This document shows, in pieces, positions 19,782 through 29,609 of a stretch of 64,000 bases of DNA (positions are counted from its first letter, which is position 1; each line of letters starts with the position of its first letter). The notes beneath the pieces were generated by a model. The model was not told the origin of the DNA. It did not search any database and saw only the letters and a program-made list of their open reading frames with translations. This stretch comes from Haliscomenobacter sp. (GTDB lineage Bacteria > Bacteroidota > Bacteroidia > Chitinophagales > Saprospiraceae), in the NCBI RefSeq assembly GCF_016718685.1, contig NZ_JADKCX010000021.1:1-64000 (forward strand), written 5' to 3'. Made by a program: the position numbers and the translations under genes.

Positions 19782-21219
19782 CCCGAATTCCCGTCCAGAG
19801 TGACATCGTGCTGATGCGGTCGCGGCTAGGACCAAAACCATCCGAAAAATGCCCCATCGAATGTTGATAGGTGGGCTGCACAAAAAGACTCCAGCGATCG
19901 GACATAAAATGCTCTACGCCCAGGCCAAGGTTGCCCGTGATGTAGCCATTTTCTTTGATCGATCCCCCTTCTAAAACACCTCCAGAGGTATTGTCGAAAG
20001 GTACATTTCGCATCTCTGGTTTCAGCGGCCCCGTGACGGAAGACGCAGTGGTAATGAAATACGAAGTTGAAGCCGCAACCTGTAGTGATGCGCCCATCAC
20101 TGCATACAAGCGGGTACGTTTGTGGAGGTAAAAATTGTACCGCGCATGGAAAGGAATGTTGATGATGTCGAGCGCCACCTGATTGAAGTAAGCCGCCGTA
20201 TAACCTTGAGCTGAGTTGCCCTGATATTTCACAATTTGACGTGGATTGTAGGGTTTTGCAGCATAAATTAAACCGGTACCCAATTCCCAACGACCACGTT
20301 CGGCCGAAAAGAGGATACCACCCCCGTAACCCATGGCGTAACGCTCAAAAGCGTCGGTTCGGGTCTCTTGATTAGGAGGAGTAATGATGCGGTTGTAATC
20401 CGGGCCCCCAAACATGGCGGCACTCAGGATGGTTTTTTTGCGGAAGGGTTTAAGTGTATTGGCTTCAAAAATGCTCAAGCGGCGTTCCAATACTGCGTTA
20501 GAACGTTGTTGAGCCAAAGGGGTCAACTGATTGCCAAAAACATAATAATTGGACATTGCCTCGGCGTGCTTTTCGTCTTCCACCATCGGGTTTTGTGCCT
20601 CCAATTCGGGCGTTTTGCCCTGGATTTGCCGATTGGCAGACTCAAGGGTAGCCAGGGACATATTGGGATGAGATACAATTTCTATTTCAGGAGCATCAGA
20701 AGACAAGTACGTTTCGTGGGCGTTGAAGCCATCATTGGAGCTGGTCTGCTTCCGGTTCTGGTGATGGTTCGCGGATGAACGTGACCCAGACGATGCTGCA
20801 ATACTTGATTTATTCGGCTGTTGCTCGGCAATAACCTTAGGCGTAGAATCAGAAATAGGCATCGGGAAAATAGCCTTGTTTTCGGGATTGGACAAGGGCA
20901 ACTGGATAAAGAGCAGCAACACCAGGGTAAAAACTAGGATTTCACTCACTTTAGATCCCAAAATGAGGTTGCGCAGGTAGATGGCTTCTTCCATGCGCCT
21001 ACGCAAACGAGCCCAATGGCGAGGTACAGCACCTACGTTAAAATGGCGCATCTGCAGAAATACCTCCCGGTCAAAAGCCGTTTCATTTGCGTTTAGTGGC
21101 TCCAGTTCTTCATCAGAAGCCAACGCTTCTTGCATCCGTTGCCAATGGTCGGCACGGAACTCCGGATTCAGGTTCTCCAGTTTTTCGCGAATGAGTCGGT
21201 CAAATTGCGGCTGCTCCAT
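19765..21219 (-). CDS. Trans-envelope protein: cytoplasmic anti-sigma-like head, one TM helix, outer-membrane barrel-like C-terminus
   Basis: 484 residues. Residues 1-88 are soluble and charged and contain two similar helices (ADHWQRMQEAL and PRHWARLRRRMEEA). A single hydrophobic helix covers about 91-108 (VSEILVFTLVLLLFIQL). A low-complexity Ser/Asn/Gln linker of about 150 residues follows. The last 200 residues are alternating aromatic beta strands (YNFYLHKRTRLYAVMG, RWSLFVQPTYQHSMGHF) like an outer-membrane barrel. It overlaps the upstream ECF sigma gene by 20 bases. The context suggests that the head binds the sigma factor while the tail senses at the outer membrane. That model is inference. 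Confidence 0.7.
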   Translation of the reverse strand: MEQPQFDRLIREKLENLNPEFRADHWQRMQEALASDEELEPLNANETAFDREVFLQMRHFNVGAVPRHWARLRRRMEEAIYLRNLILGSKVSEILVFTLVLLLFIQLPLSNPENKAIFPMPISDSTPKVIAEQQPNKSSIAASSGSRSSANHHQNRKQTSSNDGFNAHETYLSSDAPEIEIVSHPNMSLATLESANRQIQGKTPELEAQNPMVEDEKHAEAMSNYYVFGNQLTPLAQQRSNAVLERRLSIFEANTLKPFRKKTILSAAMFGGPDYNRIITPPNQETRTDAFERYAMGYGGGILFSAERGRWELGTGLIYAAKPYNPRQIVKYQGNSAQGYTAAYFNQVALDIINIPFHARYNFYLHKRTRLYAVMGASLQVAASTSYFITTASSVTGPLKPEMRNVPFDNTSGGVLEGGSIKENGYITGNLGLGVEHFMSDRWSLFVQPTYQHSMGHFSDGFGPSRDRISTMSLWTGIRVRILE

Positions 21220-21796
21220 TTTCGTCGTAGTTGCGAGACATCAACATCTCTTTCAGTTTGAGGCGCGCCTTCACCAGGTTAGACCGGGAGGTGCTTTCGG
21301 TAATGTTCAACAGGTCGGCAATTTCCTTGTGGGAATAACCTTCCAGAATGTACAGGTTGAAAACGGTTCGGTATGCAGGCGTGAGCTTTTGGATGGCCTC
21401 CAGGATTTCCTTTTGGCTGCACATGCTCACTGCATCGGCGTCGTCTGTGCTTAGTTGGATAGCTTGGTCAATGTCTTCTGTACGGCGTCGAATGCTTTTT
21501 CGATAAAAATCGATCGCAGTATTGACCATAATGCGGCGCATCCAGGCCGTAATTGACGTACCAGGTTGAAATTTGTTCACGTTTTTGAAGACCTTGATGA
21601 AGCCTTCGTGCAAAATATCCAGGGCATCTTCTTCTCCGTTTGAGTAACGCAGACAGACACCCATCATTTTGCCGTAGTACTCCTCATAGAGCGCTTGTTG
21701 GGCCCAGCGTTCGCGACGAACACAGGCTTGTATCAAGTCGTCTTCTCCATAGTGGGCAGGCCATGCTATCTCCATAGACCATAAAAATTTATCCAA
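21200..21796 (-). CDS. ECF-type RNA polymerase sigma factor
   Basis: A 198-residue two-domain sigma factor. Region 2 includes EDALDILHEGFIKVFKNV and TAWMRRIMVNTAIDFYRKS (the -10 recognition helix). Region 4 includes PAYRTVFNLYILEGYSHKEIADLL followed by a helix-turn-helix NITESTSRSNLVKARLKLK. The ATG at 21772 (MEIAWPAHYG) is an alternative start. It overlaps the next gene, a membrane protein likely to act as its regulator. The regulon is unknown. Confidence 0.9.
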   Translation of the reverse strand: MDKFLWSMEIAWPAHYGEDDLIQACVRRERWAQQALYEEYYGKMMGVCLRYSNGEEDALDILHEGFIKVFKNVNKFQPGTSITAWMRRIMVNTAIDFYRKSIRRRTEDIDQAIQLSTDDADAVSMCSQKEILEAIQKLTPAYRTVFNLYILEGYSHKEIADLLNITESTSRSNLVKARLKLKEMLMSRNYDENGAAAI

Positions 21797-21896
21797 GCTA
21801 CGAAGATTTTTTCAGACTGCCAATAGCCAGCTCCAATTGGTCATTAATTCGACAATTGAGAAACAATGGATGTGAGAATGTGGCGTTGGAGAAAGG

Positions 21897-21932
21897 AATG
21901 AAAAGTGAAAAACTAAAGTGAAAAGTGAAAAG
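21897..21932. repeat. AAAGTGAAAA direct word repeats (single arm)
   Basis: Three to four copies of (A)AAGTGAAAA lie upstream of the ECF sigma gene. The words resemble the purine-rich arm of the intergenic hairpins elsewhere in the window, but no complementary right arm is visible within 150 bases. It may be a decayed half element. Confidence 0.5.
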
Positions 21933-22053
21933 AATTTTGGAGGATATATATAATTGGAGTTATAATGTGCCGATGGCTTCTGACCACATTCCGCTCAATT
22001 TGCATGCGATATTGGTGGGCGCAGGGGAAGATGTAGTCAGAAGCACAGATGAA

Positions 22054-23415
22054 CTAAATCACCGGCGTATCCAACATCGCCAATGACTGCTCAATATCCG
22101 CATTCGTCACCTCGTGCTTCACCAGGCGGTTGTTGAAATAATCATCATACGCTTGCAAGTCAAAATGCCCATGACCACAAAGGTTGAACAAGATCGTGCG
22201 CGATTTGCCCTCTTCTTTGGCGGCCTGCGCTTCCGCAAATACCGTTGCCAGTGCGTGGCTTGCTTCCGGAGCCGGGATGATGCCTTCGGTTTTGGCAAAA
22301 AGTACCCCGGCTTCAAAGCACTCCAGTTGGTGATGCGCCCGCGCTTCGATCAATTGGTCTTTGAGCAACTGGCTCACGATGACCCCGGCACCGTGGTAGC
22401 GCAAACCTCCCGCGTGAATGGGCGCAGGTACAAAGTTGTGCCCCAGCGTATACATCGGCAGTAGTGGCGTCATCCCCACGGTGTCGCCAAAATCGTAGCG
22501 GAAAACCCCACGCGTTAGTTTAGGGCAGGAGGCAGGTTCACTCGCCACAAAGCGGATGTTGCGGCCTTCATCAAAATTGAGGCGCAAAAAAGGGAAAGAA
22601 ATACCCGCAAAATTGGACCCGCCCCCAAAAGGTGCCACCACCACATCGGGCATGTCACCCACTTTTTTCATTTGTTCAACTGCCTCCAGGCCGATAATGG
22701 TCTGGTGCATCAACACGTGATTGAGCACACTGCCGAGGGCGTACTTGGTGTTTTCGTCCGTGGCAGCGCGTTCTACGGCTTCGGAGATGGCGATCCCCAA
22801 ACTACCGGGAGAGTTGGGATCCTGGGCCAGGATTTGCCGTCCGGCTGCTGTATGATCAGTGGGCGAGGAATACACTTTAGCGCCCCAGGTATTCATCATC
22901 ATTTTGCGGTAGGGTTTGCCATCGTAGCTGACCTTGACCATGTACACCTCACACTCGATGCCGAAATGTTGGCAGGCAAAGGATAGGGCGCTGCCCCATT
23001 GTCCTGCTCCAGTTTCGGTGGTGATGCGTTTTACCCCTTCCATCTTGTTGTAGTAGGCTTGGGGAACAGCAGTATTCGGTTTGTGCGAACCAGCAGGGCT
23101 GACGCCTTCGTATTTGTAGTAGATTTTGGCCGGAGTATCCAGCGCTTTTTCCAGGGCGTAAGCACGGTAAAGCGGTGTGGGCCGCCACATCGTGTAAATA
23201 TCCCGCACCGCATCAGGAATGGGTACCCATTTGTCGGTACTTACTTCTTGTTTGATGAGTTCCATGGGAAATAGAGGGGCCAAAGCTTCCGGGCCAATTG
23301 GCTCCCTGGTGCCAGGGTGCAAAGGTGGCAATGGTTTATTGGGCATGTCGGCCACAATGTTGTACCACTTGTCTGGAATTTCTTGCTCGCTCAATAAAGT
23401 TTTGCGGTTTTGCAT
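22054..23415 (-). CDS. TrpB-like PLP-dependent enzyme (TrpB2 type)
   Basis: A 453-residue fold-type II PLP enzyme. The PLP lysine lies in GSHKPNTA, and the glycine-rich phosphate site is FGGGSNFAG. The catalytic glutamate region [11 protein letters not shown] is the TrpB variant found in TrpB2 proteins, and the N-terminal extension ([10 protein letters not shown]) is also TrpB2-like. TrpB2 makes tryptophan from indole and serine, often as a stand-alone enzyme. No trpA or other trp gene is nearby, which suggests indole salvage or another role. It is about 50 residues longer than TrpB1, as expected for the subfamily. Confidence 0.9.
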   Translation of the reverse strand: MQNRKTLLSEQEIPDKWYNIVADMPNKPLPPLHPGTREPIGPEALAPLFPMELIKQEVSTDKWVPIPDAVRDIYTMWRPTPLYRAYALEKALDTPAKIYYKYEGVSPAGSHKPNTAVPQAYYNKMEGVKRITTETGAGQWGSALSFACQHFGIECEVYMVKVSYDGKPYRKMMMNTWGAKVYSSPTDHTAAGRQILAQDPNSPGSLGIAISEAVERAATDENTKYALGSVLNHVLMHQTIIGLEAVEQMKKVGDMPDVVVAPFGGGSNFAGISFPFLRLNFDEGRNIRFVASEPASCPKLTRGVFRYDFGDTVGMTPLLPMYTLGHNFVPAPIHAGGLRYHGAGVIVSQLLKDQLIEARAHHQLECFEAGVLFAKTEGIIPAPEASHALATVFAEAQAAKEEGKSRTILFNLCGHGHFDLQAYDDYFNNRLVKHEVTNADIEQSLAMLDTPVI

Positions 23416-23626
23416 AAATCTGGTTTTTAAATCTTGAAAAAGCTCCGGAAAGTAGTAATTTATTGCGCATTTGTGCGTAAAGCATCCTCCTTTTTTTGTG
23501 CATAAACCCTCGCCAACTTTTTGGACTCCAATTCTGTTTTCATCAAAACTTTGAAAAAAAGTAACTTAGCGTGGTTTTTACAAAAACTGCTCTTTCTGCT
23601 TTTATTTTACTTCAAAAAAAATCGAC

Positions 23627-23899
23627 ATGGACAAGGAACAATTGAAAGAACAACTGGTCGCCACTAAAGAAAAAGCCCAGGAAAAATTGGCGCAACTGAC
23701 GGAAATGGCCAAAGAAGGTGCCGCCGAAGCCAAAGAAGAAATTCAGGAGCAAATCGAATTTTTGAAAGGAGCAACCAGCAACCTCGGTGAAAAACTCGAA
23801 GAGCTGGGTGCTGAAGCCAGCGAAGAGTTCGGCGAGCTGAAAGAAAAAGCCATCAGTGGCATCAATGCCTTGAAAGAGCGTTTTAAGGATTGGTTTTAA
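23627..23899 (+). CDS. Small charged helical (apolipoprotein-like) protein
   Basis: A 90-residue protein made almost entirely of Lys/Glu/Ala/Leu heptad-like helix (EQLKEQLVATKEKAQEKL ... EELGAEASEEFGELKEK) ending with FKDWF. It has no signal peptide, cysteine or membrane segment. The periodicity indicates amphipathic helices, as in YtxH/apolipoprotein-like or stress-related proteins. No specific family was recognised. The product may associate with membranes or protect proteins, which is inference. It precedes a hairpin repeat and the M16 peptidase. Confidence 0.7.
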   Translation: MDKEQLKEQLVATKEKAQEKLAQLTEMAKEGAAEAKEEIQEQIEFLKGATSNLGEKLEELGAEASEEFGELKEKAISGINALKERFKDWF

Positions 23900-23905
23900 T
23901 ACTTC

Positions 23906-24024
23906 AGTTGAGAAGGTTGAGAAGTTGAGGAGGTTGAGTGGGTTTTACGCCAGCTGACTCTGCCTCCAAACTCTTCAACCTTCTTCAACTCTCTCAACTC
24001 TAACTCTCAACTCTAAACTCTTCA
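23906..24024. repeat. Word-iterated long hairpin (GTTGAG type)
   Basis: The left arm (23906-23940) consists of four GTTGAG(A)AG words. The right arm (23970-24024) is made of CTTCAAC/CTCTCAACTC words. The right arm holds more copies than the left, so several pairing registers are possible. It lies between the stop of the small helical protein and the GTG start of the M16 peptidase. Confidence 0.75.
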
Positions 24025-24035
24025 ACTTTTACAAT

Positions 24036-25333
24036 GTGATTACATACCACCGTTTTGTGCTCGACAATGGTTTGCGGGTATTGGTACATGAAGATCCAAG
24101 CACACCAATGGCGGCAGTCAATGTACTGTACAATGTAGGCTCGCGCGACGAGCACCCTGCCAAGACTGGCTTTGCCCACCTTTTTGAACACCTGATGTTT
24201 GGGGGCTCGGCGAACATTCCAGATTTTGACGATCCCCTACAATTGGCCGGAGGAGACAATAACGCCTTTACCAATAACGATTTCACCAACTTTTACGAAG
24301 TACTACCTGCTCAGAATCTGGAGGTGGCTTTTTGGCTGGAATCAGACCGTATGCTCAGCCTTAATTTTGATCCTCAGGTATTGGAAGTCCAACGTAAGGT
24401 AGTAGTGGAGGAGTTCAAAGAAACTTGCCTCAATCAGCCTTATGGCGACATGTGGCACCACCTTTCCGAGATGGCCTACCAACCCACCCTTACCGTTGGC
24501 CGGTCATTGGGCAAGTGCCGGAGCATGTGGAGAGTGCTACCATGGACGATGTGCAGGATTTTTATTTCAAGCACTACCGCCCCAATAATGCTGTACTGGC
24601 CGTTTGTGGCAACGTCAAATTGAGCCAGGTAAAAAGGCTGGCCAAAAAATGGTTTGCCGATATCCCTGCGGGTGACATTCCCGAACGCAGTATTGCCAGA
24701 GAAGCACCCCAACTGCGCCTGCAGCAAAAAATTCAGGAAACCAATGTTCCGGTGGATGCCTTGTACATTGCCTTCCACTGTTGCGATCGTACCCACCCGG
24801 ATTTTTACCTGACCGATTTGTTGTCGGATGTGCTGAGCAACGGGCCTTCTTCAAGGTTATACCGACGTTTGTTGAAGGAAAAACAGCTGTTTACTCAAAT
24901 CGACGCTTACATCACAGGCACTCTGGACCCCGGACTGTTCATCATTGAAGGCCGACCATCTGAAGGTGTCACCTTGGAAGCAGCCGAGGCGGCCGTGTGG
25001 GAAGAACTGCAATTGCTGCTCGACGAACCCATCGGGGAAGAGGAACTACAGAAATGTAAAAACCGCGCTGAGAGTGCCCTGATTTTTTCGGAATTGAGTG
25101 CCTTGGGCAAAGCCATGAACCTGGCGTTTTTTGAATTGCTGGGCGATGCCGATCTCATCAATCGCGAGCCCGATCTGTATGCTCAAATTACGGCGGAAGA
25201 CATGCACCGGGTAGCCAAAACCTTATTCCGTGAGGAAAATTGTAGCAAGTTGTACTACAAAGCAATCCCGGGCGCTGCGGCCATGGCCGGATTTTCGGGA
25301 GGCATGGATGATGATGACGACGATGATTATTAG
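24036..25333 (+). CDS. M16 (insulinase-like) zinc peptidase, one frameshift
   Basis: The start is a GTG at 24036, since the overlapping ATG runs into TGA. The inverted zinc motif HLFEH lies at residues 48-52, with the third ligand in the EVQRKVVVEEFKE segment. After AYQP the frame shifts near 24480-24490 and continues HPYRWPVIGQVPEHV in the second frame. The rest is the M16 C-terminal lobe (LYIAFHC, SSRLYRRLLKEKQL). The total is about 432 residues, one full M16 half-barrel pair. It ends in an unusual run of seven aspartates (GGMDDDDDDDY). It lacks a signal peptide and is probably cytoplasmic or periplasmic peptide-degrading. Confidence 0.85.
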
Positions 25334-25455
25334 TGCCCACTGCGCCGTTCACCGTAAAATTCACTCAGCTCTGTGATCGATGTCACTTTTTCAGCGCCCC
25401 AATCCCCGTAACTTTCCATAAAGTTCTTCATTCACGCACACAATGCAAAGGCTTT

Positions 25456-26724
25456 ATGGAAAAGCACCATCAAATCGTCATCATTGGAGCAGGAACGGCG
25501 GGGATTACCGTTGCTGCCCAACTCTTACGGAAAGACCGAAAACTTGATATCGCCATCATCGATCCGGCCAAAAAGCACTATTATCAAGCGGCATGGACCC
25601 TGGTGGGAGCGGGCACTTTCAATTACAAATCGACAGAACGAGAGATGGCTTCGCTGATTCCCAAGGGGGCAACCTGGATTCAGGAAGCGGTACAGGATGT
25701 CGATCCGGATGCCAATAAAGTTACACTACAAGGTGGTGATGTGCTGACTTACGACTATCTCGTGGCTTGCCCTGGCATCCAGTACAACCTTAATGCGATA
25801 GAAGGTCTGGCCGAAACCATCAATAAAAACAACGTTTGTAGCAATTACATCGACCCCAATTACACTTGGGAGGTATTGCAGAAAATAGAAAAGGGCACTG
25901 CCCTGTTTACTCTTGCCCCTACCACCATCAAATGTGGTGGCGCGCCCCAAAAAATCATGTACCTGGCCGACGATTATTTCCGCAGGACCCGGAAACGGGA
26001 TAAAATTGATGTGACTTATTTCCTGCCCGGCGGGGTGATTTTTGGCGTTGAGCCTTTCAAAAGTACCATTATGAAGGTGGTGGACCGCAAGGACATTCAA
26101 CTAAGGTTCTTCCATGCCTTGACCAGAATTGACGGGCCGAACCACAAAGCCTATTTCAAAATCACGGCCAATCAGGATGACCCCAACAAGTTGTTCTACC
26201 ACCACCGGCCATTGCAAGAAAAGATGGTCTCCGAAACCGAAGTAGAAGTAGCGTTTGATATGCTGCACCTGGCTCCGCCTCAATCGGCACCGGACTTCAT
26301 CATGCGTTCTAAAATTGCTGCGCAGGAAGGGCCACAGAAGGGCTGGATCAACGTGAATCTATACACCCTGCAACACAACGTGTATGCCAATGTATTTGCA
26401 CTGGGCGACGCGGCTGGGCTCCCTACAGGTAAAACGGGCGCGGCGGTACGCAAGCAGGCTCCGATAGTTGTGGAAAACTTGTTGCACGTGATCAAACACG
26501 ACGGCGCAGTGCAACCCGATTACCACGGCTATTCTTCTTGCCCAATCGTAACGGGTTACGGCAAAATGGTCTTGGCAGAGTTTGATTACGACAACAAACG
26601 GGCGAGTGACCCGATGATCTCCCGACTCTTCGATACCTCGAAAGAGCTTTTTGCCATGTGGATTTTGAAAAAATATGGCCTGCCCTTTATGTATTGGAAT
26701 TTGATGTTGAAGGGTAAGGCGTAA
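25456..26724 (+). CDS. Sulfide:quinone oxidoreductase-like FAD-dependent oxidoreductase
   Basis: The start chosen is the ATG at 25456 (MEKHHQ), which puts the Rossmann FAD motif VIIGAGTAGIT at residues 7-17. It has YDYLVACPG, the conserved Cys of SQR enzymes in IKCGGAPQKIMYL, a C-terminal FALGDAAGLPTGKTGAA site, and a final hydrophobic tail. At 422 residues it fits type III/related SQRs. SQRs oxidise sulfide to zero-valent sulfur and reduce quinone. Detoxification of sulfide rather than energy gain is likely here because no other sulfur genes are near. The longer upstream frame is rejected because it lacks family homology. Confidence 0.85.
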   Translation: MEKHHQIVIIGAGTAGITVAAQLLRKDRKLDIAIIDPAKKHYYQAAWTLVGAGTFNYKSTEREMASLIPKGATWIQEAVQDVDPDANKVTLQGGDVLTYDYLVACPGIQYNLNAIEGLAETINKNNVCSNYIDPNYTWEVLQKIEKGTALFTLAPTTIKCGGAPQKIMYLADDYFRRTRKRDKIDVTYFLPGGVIFGVEPFKSTIMKVVDRKDIQLRFFHALTRIDGPNHKAYFKITANQDDPNKLFYHHRPLQEKMVSETEVEVAFDMLHLAPPQSAPDFIMRSKIAAQEGPQKGWINVNLYTLQHNVYANVFALGDAAGLPTGKTGAAVRKQAPIVVENLLHVIKHDGAVQPDYHGYSSCPIVTGYGKMVLAEFDYDNKRASDPMISRLFDTSKELFAMWILKKYGLPFMYWNLMLKGKA

Positions 26725-26728
26725 AAAA

Positions 26729-26770
26729 AAAGGTGTTACTTCAACGACTGAGGTAACACCTTTCTTTTTT
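26729..26770. terminator. Bidirectional intrinsic terminator between convergent genes
   Basis: AAAGGTGTTAC (26729-26739) pairs perfectly with GTAACACCTTT (26753-26763) around a 13-base loop. A T-rich run follows on the plus strand, and an A-run (T on the minus strand) precedes it. It lies between the SQR-like gene and the oppositely oriented TlpA gene, where both need a stop signal. Confidence 0.9.
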
Positions 26771-27275
26771 ACTTTTTTGCCAACATTTTAATCCTCTCCT
26801 CCATATCCAACTCATCCCCTGGATTGTACCCCGTGTGTTCGTACACGATGTTTCCTTTCTGATCGATCAGGTAGGTTTGTGGGATGGTCTGAAAATTCAG
26901 GGCATTTTTCAACTGATTGGCTGCATCACTCAAAATGGTGTATTCCCAGCCTTTGGTGGCCACCATGGGTTTTACTTTGGGCAGATCCCTTTGGGTATCG
27001 ATGGTTACGGCCAGGTATTGTACGTCGTAGTTGTCTTTCCAATCGCCGTACACTTCGGCAATCGCGTCCATCTCCCGCTTGCAAGGGGCGCACCAGGTAG
27101 CCCAAAAACTCAGGATCGTGATTTTCCCTTTGCCCACATAATTTTTGATCTGCACACTCTTTCCATCCAGGGTTTTGACCGTGGCATCGGGGAGGGTTTT
27201 ACTATTTTGGGCGGACAATACAATCGTCAAAAGCGTCGCGGCGGCGAACATCCCGTATTTCATTATTTTCATCAT
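26769..27275 (-). CDS. TlpA-like thioredoxin-fold disulfide reductase
   Basis: The start chosen is the ATG at 27275 (MMKIMKYG), which gives a clear signal peptide (LLTIVLSAQ). The 168-residue protein has the active site WATWCAPCK, the family's LPDATVKTLDGKSVQIKNYVGK lead-in, and IPQTYLIDQKG near the cis-Pro. TlpA/ResA proteins reduce disulfides in periplasmic apocytochromes or other secreted proteins. It starts about 100 bases from the divergent beta-barrel gene and could share its promoter region. Confidence 0.88.
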   Translation of the reverse strand: MMKIMKYGMFAAATLLTIVLSAQNSKTLPDATVKTLDGKSVQIKNYVGKGKITILSFWATWCAPCKREMDAIAEVYGDWKDNYDVQYLAVTIDTQRDLPKVKPMVATKGWEYTILSDAANQLKNALNFQTIPQTYLIDQKGNIVYEHTGYNPGDELDMEERIKMLAKK

Positions 27276-27370
27276 TTCTGTTTTTGTTAAGTTTGATGCA
27301 CAAAATAGCGGCTTTTTCCACAACGCCGCCAAATGTACCCCTGATTAAGTCACCATCAAGACAATTCCAA

Positions 27371-29068
27371 ATGAACCGTTTAAGTATTCCGTTCGGGATA
27401 ATATCGCTGTTGTTGCTGTTTTGTCCGCTACAAACCAAAGCCCAGGAACAAGCTCCGCCCTCTGGTGGCCAAGTTTCTGGAAGTTTACAAACCAATGCCA
27501 ACTTCTTTATCCGCGATTCCTTGATCGGAGCAGCCAATACACCGCAGTACGATCGGCAACTGTACGGGGCGGAAGCATGGCTCAACCTCAATTACAACAA
27601 CTGGGGTTTTGATTTTGGCTTGCGTTTTGATGCGTTCAACAACTCCAATTTGCTCAATCCCACCGATTCTTATTCCGACCAGGGCATCGGCATGTGGTTC
27701 ATCAAAAAGCAGGTTGACAAATTGGGCATTACCGCCGGATACATTTATGACCAGATAGGCAGCGGCATCATTTTTCGTGCTTTTGAGGAACGTCCCCTGC
27801 TGATTGACAATGCGCTGATTGGCCTACGCTTGGATTATAGCCTGGGTGAAAACTGGAAAATCAAAGGTTTTACCGGGCGGCAAAAACAGCAGTTCAGCAG
27901 TTACCGCCCCATCATCAAGGGGGTCAATGTAGAAGGTTTCGTCAGCACTGAGGATGAAAATGCCTGGACTTTGGCTCCCGGCCTGGGAATTGTAAATCGT
28001 ACCCTCGACGACCAGGCGATGAACTCCCTGGTGTCAGTACTCAATACCTATGGTCAGGACTACATTTTTATCCCTAAGTTCAATACGTATGCGTTCAGTG
28101 CCTACAACACCCTCAGCAAAGGTGCTTGGTCCTGGTATTTGGAAGGCGCTTATAAAACGCCTGATGCCCAAAACGATCCTTTTGCCGAAACCATCATCAA
28201 TCAGGACACCATTACCGGGGATCGTTTTTTCCAAAAAGCGGGATCGGTGTTGTACAGCAACCTGAGCTATGCTGGAGATCGATTCGGGGTGAGTGTGGAA
28301 GGGAAACGCACTGAAAACTTCTCCTGGCGCACTCGCCCGCAAGAGCAGGCCAATCGGGGAACCCTCAATTTTATTCCCCCTATGGCTCGCTCCAATACCT
28401 ACCGCTTGACTTCGCGGTACAATGCGGCTACTCAAGAGCTGGGGGAATTGTCTTTCCAGGTGGATTTGCGCTATGCACCCAGCAAAAAATTGAGTTTTAA
28501 CCTCAACGCTTCAAACATCCAAAACCTGGACAATGAATTGCTCTATCGCGAGATTTATGCAGAAATGACGGTAAAAATCAAAAGAAATACCACCATTATT
28601 GCCGGTGTGCAGCGACAGGAATACAACCAGGAGCGATTTGAAGTGAAACCCAACGTGCCTTTGGTGCGCACCATCACGCCCTTTTTTGAGTATCAATACA
28701 AGTTTACGCCCCGCAAGTTGTTGCGGGTAGAAGTACAGTACATGCACATGGAAGAGGATGTGGTAGCCAACGCGGGTGCTGATTTTGGCTCCTGGGCCTG
28801 GATTCAGGCCGAGTATACACTAGCTCCGCACTGGACTTTTGCGGCGGCGAATATGTTCAACGCCGTTCCGGGTGTAGCCAGTCCAGTCGAAAATGGACAA
28901 CGCAAAGCCTTGTACTACCCGCGCTTTGACGTGTTTTACACCATAAAATCCAATCGATTTTCATTGAGCTACATCAAACAAGTGGAGGGTGTGGTTTGCA
29001 CCGGAGGGATATGCAGGTTGGAACCTGCTTTTAGCGGATTTCGCTTTGCGGTGACGAGCACGTTCTAG
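27371..29068 (+). CDS. Outer-membrane barrel protein, probably DUF6029 family
   Basis: The start is the ATG at 27371, giving a signal peptide ending TKA|QEQAP. The 565-residue product consists of alternating hydrophobic/polar strands rich in aromatic residues (YNNWGFDFGLRFDAFNNSN, LGITAGYIYDQIGSGIIFRAFEERPL) and ends FRFAVTSTF, a typical C-terminal barrel signal. The overall pattern matches the Bacteroidota DUF6029 group, recalled rather than searched. The function is unknown. It is divergent from the TlpA-like gene, so an envelope redox or assembly link is conceivable. Confidence 0.65.
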   Translation: MNRLSIPFGIISLLLLFCPLQTKAQEQAPPSGGQVSGSLQTNANFFIRDSLIGAANTPQYDRQLYGAEAWLNLNYNNWGFDFGLRFDAFNNSNLLNPTDSYSDQGIGMWFIKKQVDKLGITAGYIYDQIGSGIIFRAFEERPLLIDNALIGLRLDYSLGENWKIKGFTGRQKQQFSSYRPIIKGVNVEGFVSTEDENAWTLAPGLGIVNRTLDDQAMNSLVSVLNTYGQDYIFIPKFNTYAFSAYNTLSKGAWSWYLEGAYKTPDAQNDPFAETIINQDTITGDRFFQKAGSVLYSNLSYAGDRFGVSVEGKRTENFSWRTRPQEQANRGTLNFIPPMARSNTYRLTSRYNAATQELGELSFQVDLRYAPSKKLSFNLNASNIQNLDNELLYREIYAEMTVKIKRNTTIIAGVQRQEYNQERFEVKPNVPLVRTITPFFEYQYKFTPRKLLRVEVQYMHMEEDVVANAGADFGSWAWIQAEYTLAPHWTFAAANMFNAVPGVASPVENGQRKALYYPRFDVFYTIKSNRFSLSYIKQVEGVVCTGGICRLEPAFSGFRFAVTSTF

Positions 29069-29162
29069 TTGAAGAGTTTAAGGTTGAAAAGTTGAAAAGT
29101 TGGTCACTTACCGAAGCTAAGGTGTAAGTCTTTTCAACTTTTCAACTATAAACTTTTCAACT
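29067..29162. repeat. Word-iterated long hairpin (GTTGAAAAG type), convergent junction
   Basis: The left arm 29067-29099 and the right arm 29130-29162 pair at 30 of 33 positions. The arms are AGTTGAA-GAG-TTTAAG then two GTTGAAAAG words. It fills the gap between the DUF6029-like stop and the tatA stop. Confidence 0.85.
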
Positions 29163-29164
29163 CC

Positions 29165-29425
29165 CTAAGAGTGTGGTGCGTCGATATTAGAATTAGACGG
29201 AGCAGAAGCAGAAGGCTGTTGTTGCTGAGCTTTGTTGTCAGCTTCGCGGATACCTTCCTTCAACTCGGATTCAATCGTTGATTTTGCAGCGTTGAACTCA
29301 CGAATACCCTTACCAATGCCACGCATCAGTTCTGGAATTTTTCTACCACCAAACAAAAGCAGGATCGCAAAGAAAATCAGTAAGACTTCCGATCCGCCCA
29401 AAGCAAACAACATCATTGTTTTCAT
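29165..29425 (-). CDS. tatA: Sec-independent (twin-arginine) translocase subunit TatA
   Basis: An 86-residue protein with one N-terminal transmembrane helix (EVLLIFFAILLLF), the Phe-Gly hinge (LLFGGRKIPELMRGIGKG) and an amphipathic helix, then a Gln/Ser-rich tail. This is the TatA/E pattern. TatA oligomers form the passage for folded Tat substrates. A likely substrate, the DUF1501 protein with an RRNFLK signal, is encoded at 33760-34956. tatC is not in the window. Confidence 0.92.
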   Translation of the reverse strand: MKTMMLFALGGSEVLLIFFAILLLFGGRKIPELMRGIGKGIREFNAAKSTIESELKEGIREADNKAQQQQPSASAPSNSNIDAPHS

Positions 29426-29609
29426 GACGATCTTTTTTATTGTTTAGGGCAACCACCAGTGGTTCCCCAAAGTTACTTTACTTGACGACTACATCAAGTC
29501 GCCCGCATATTAGACAGCCCGCAAGATACAAAGGTTTAAACAGCCGCGTCAGAAAAAATATGCTGAAACGGGCAGATTTTTGCCGTGGAGCGGGCATTTT
29601 TGCAGTTGC

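Noticed and set aside
26835..27290. A 151-codon open frame opposite the TlpA-like gene
   Set aside because: The TlpA-like gene has a complete active site and signal peptide; the opposite frame has no recognisable feature.
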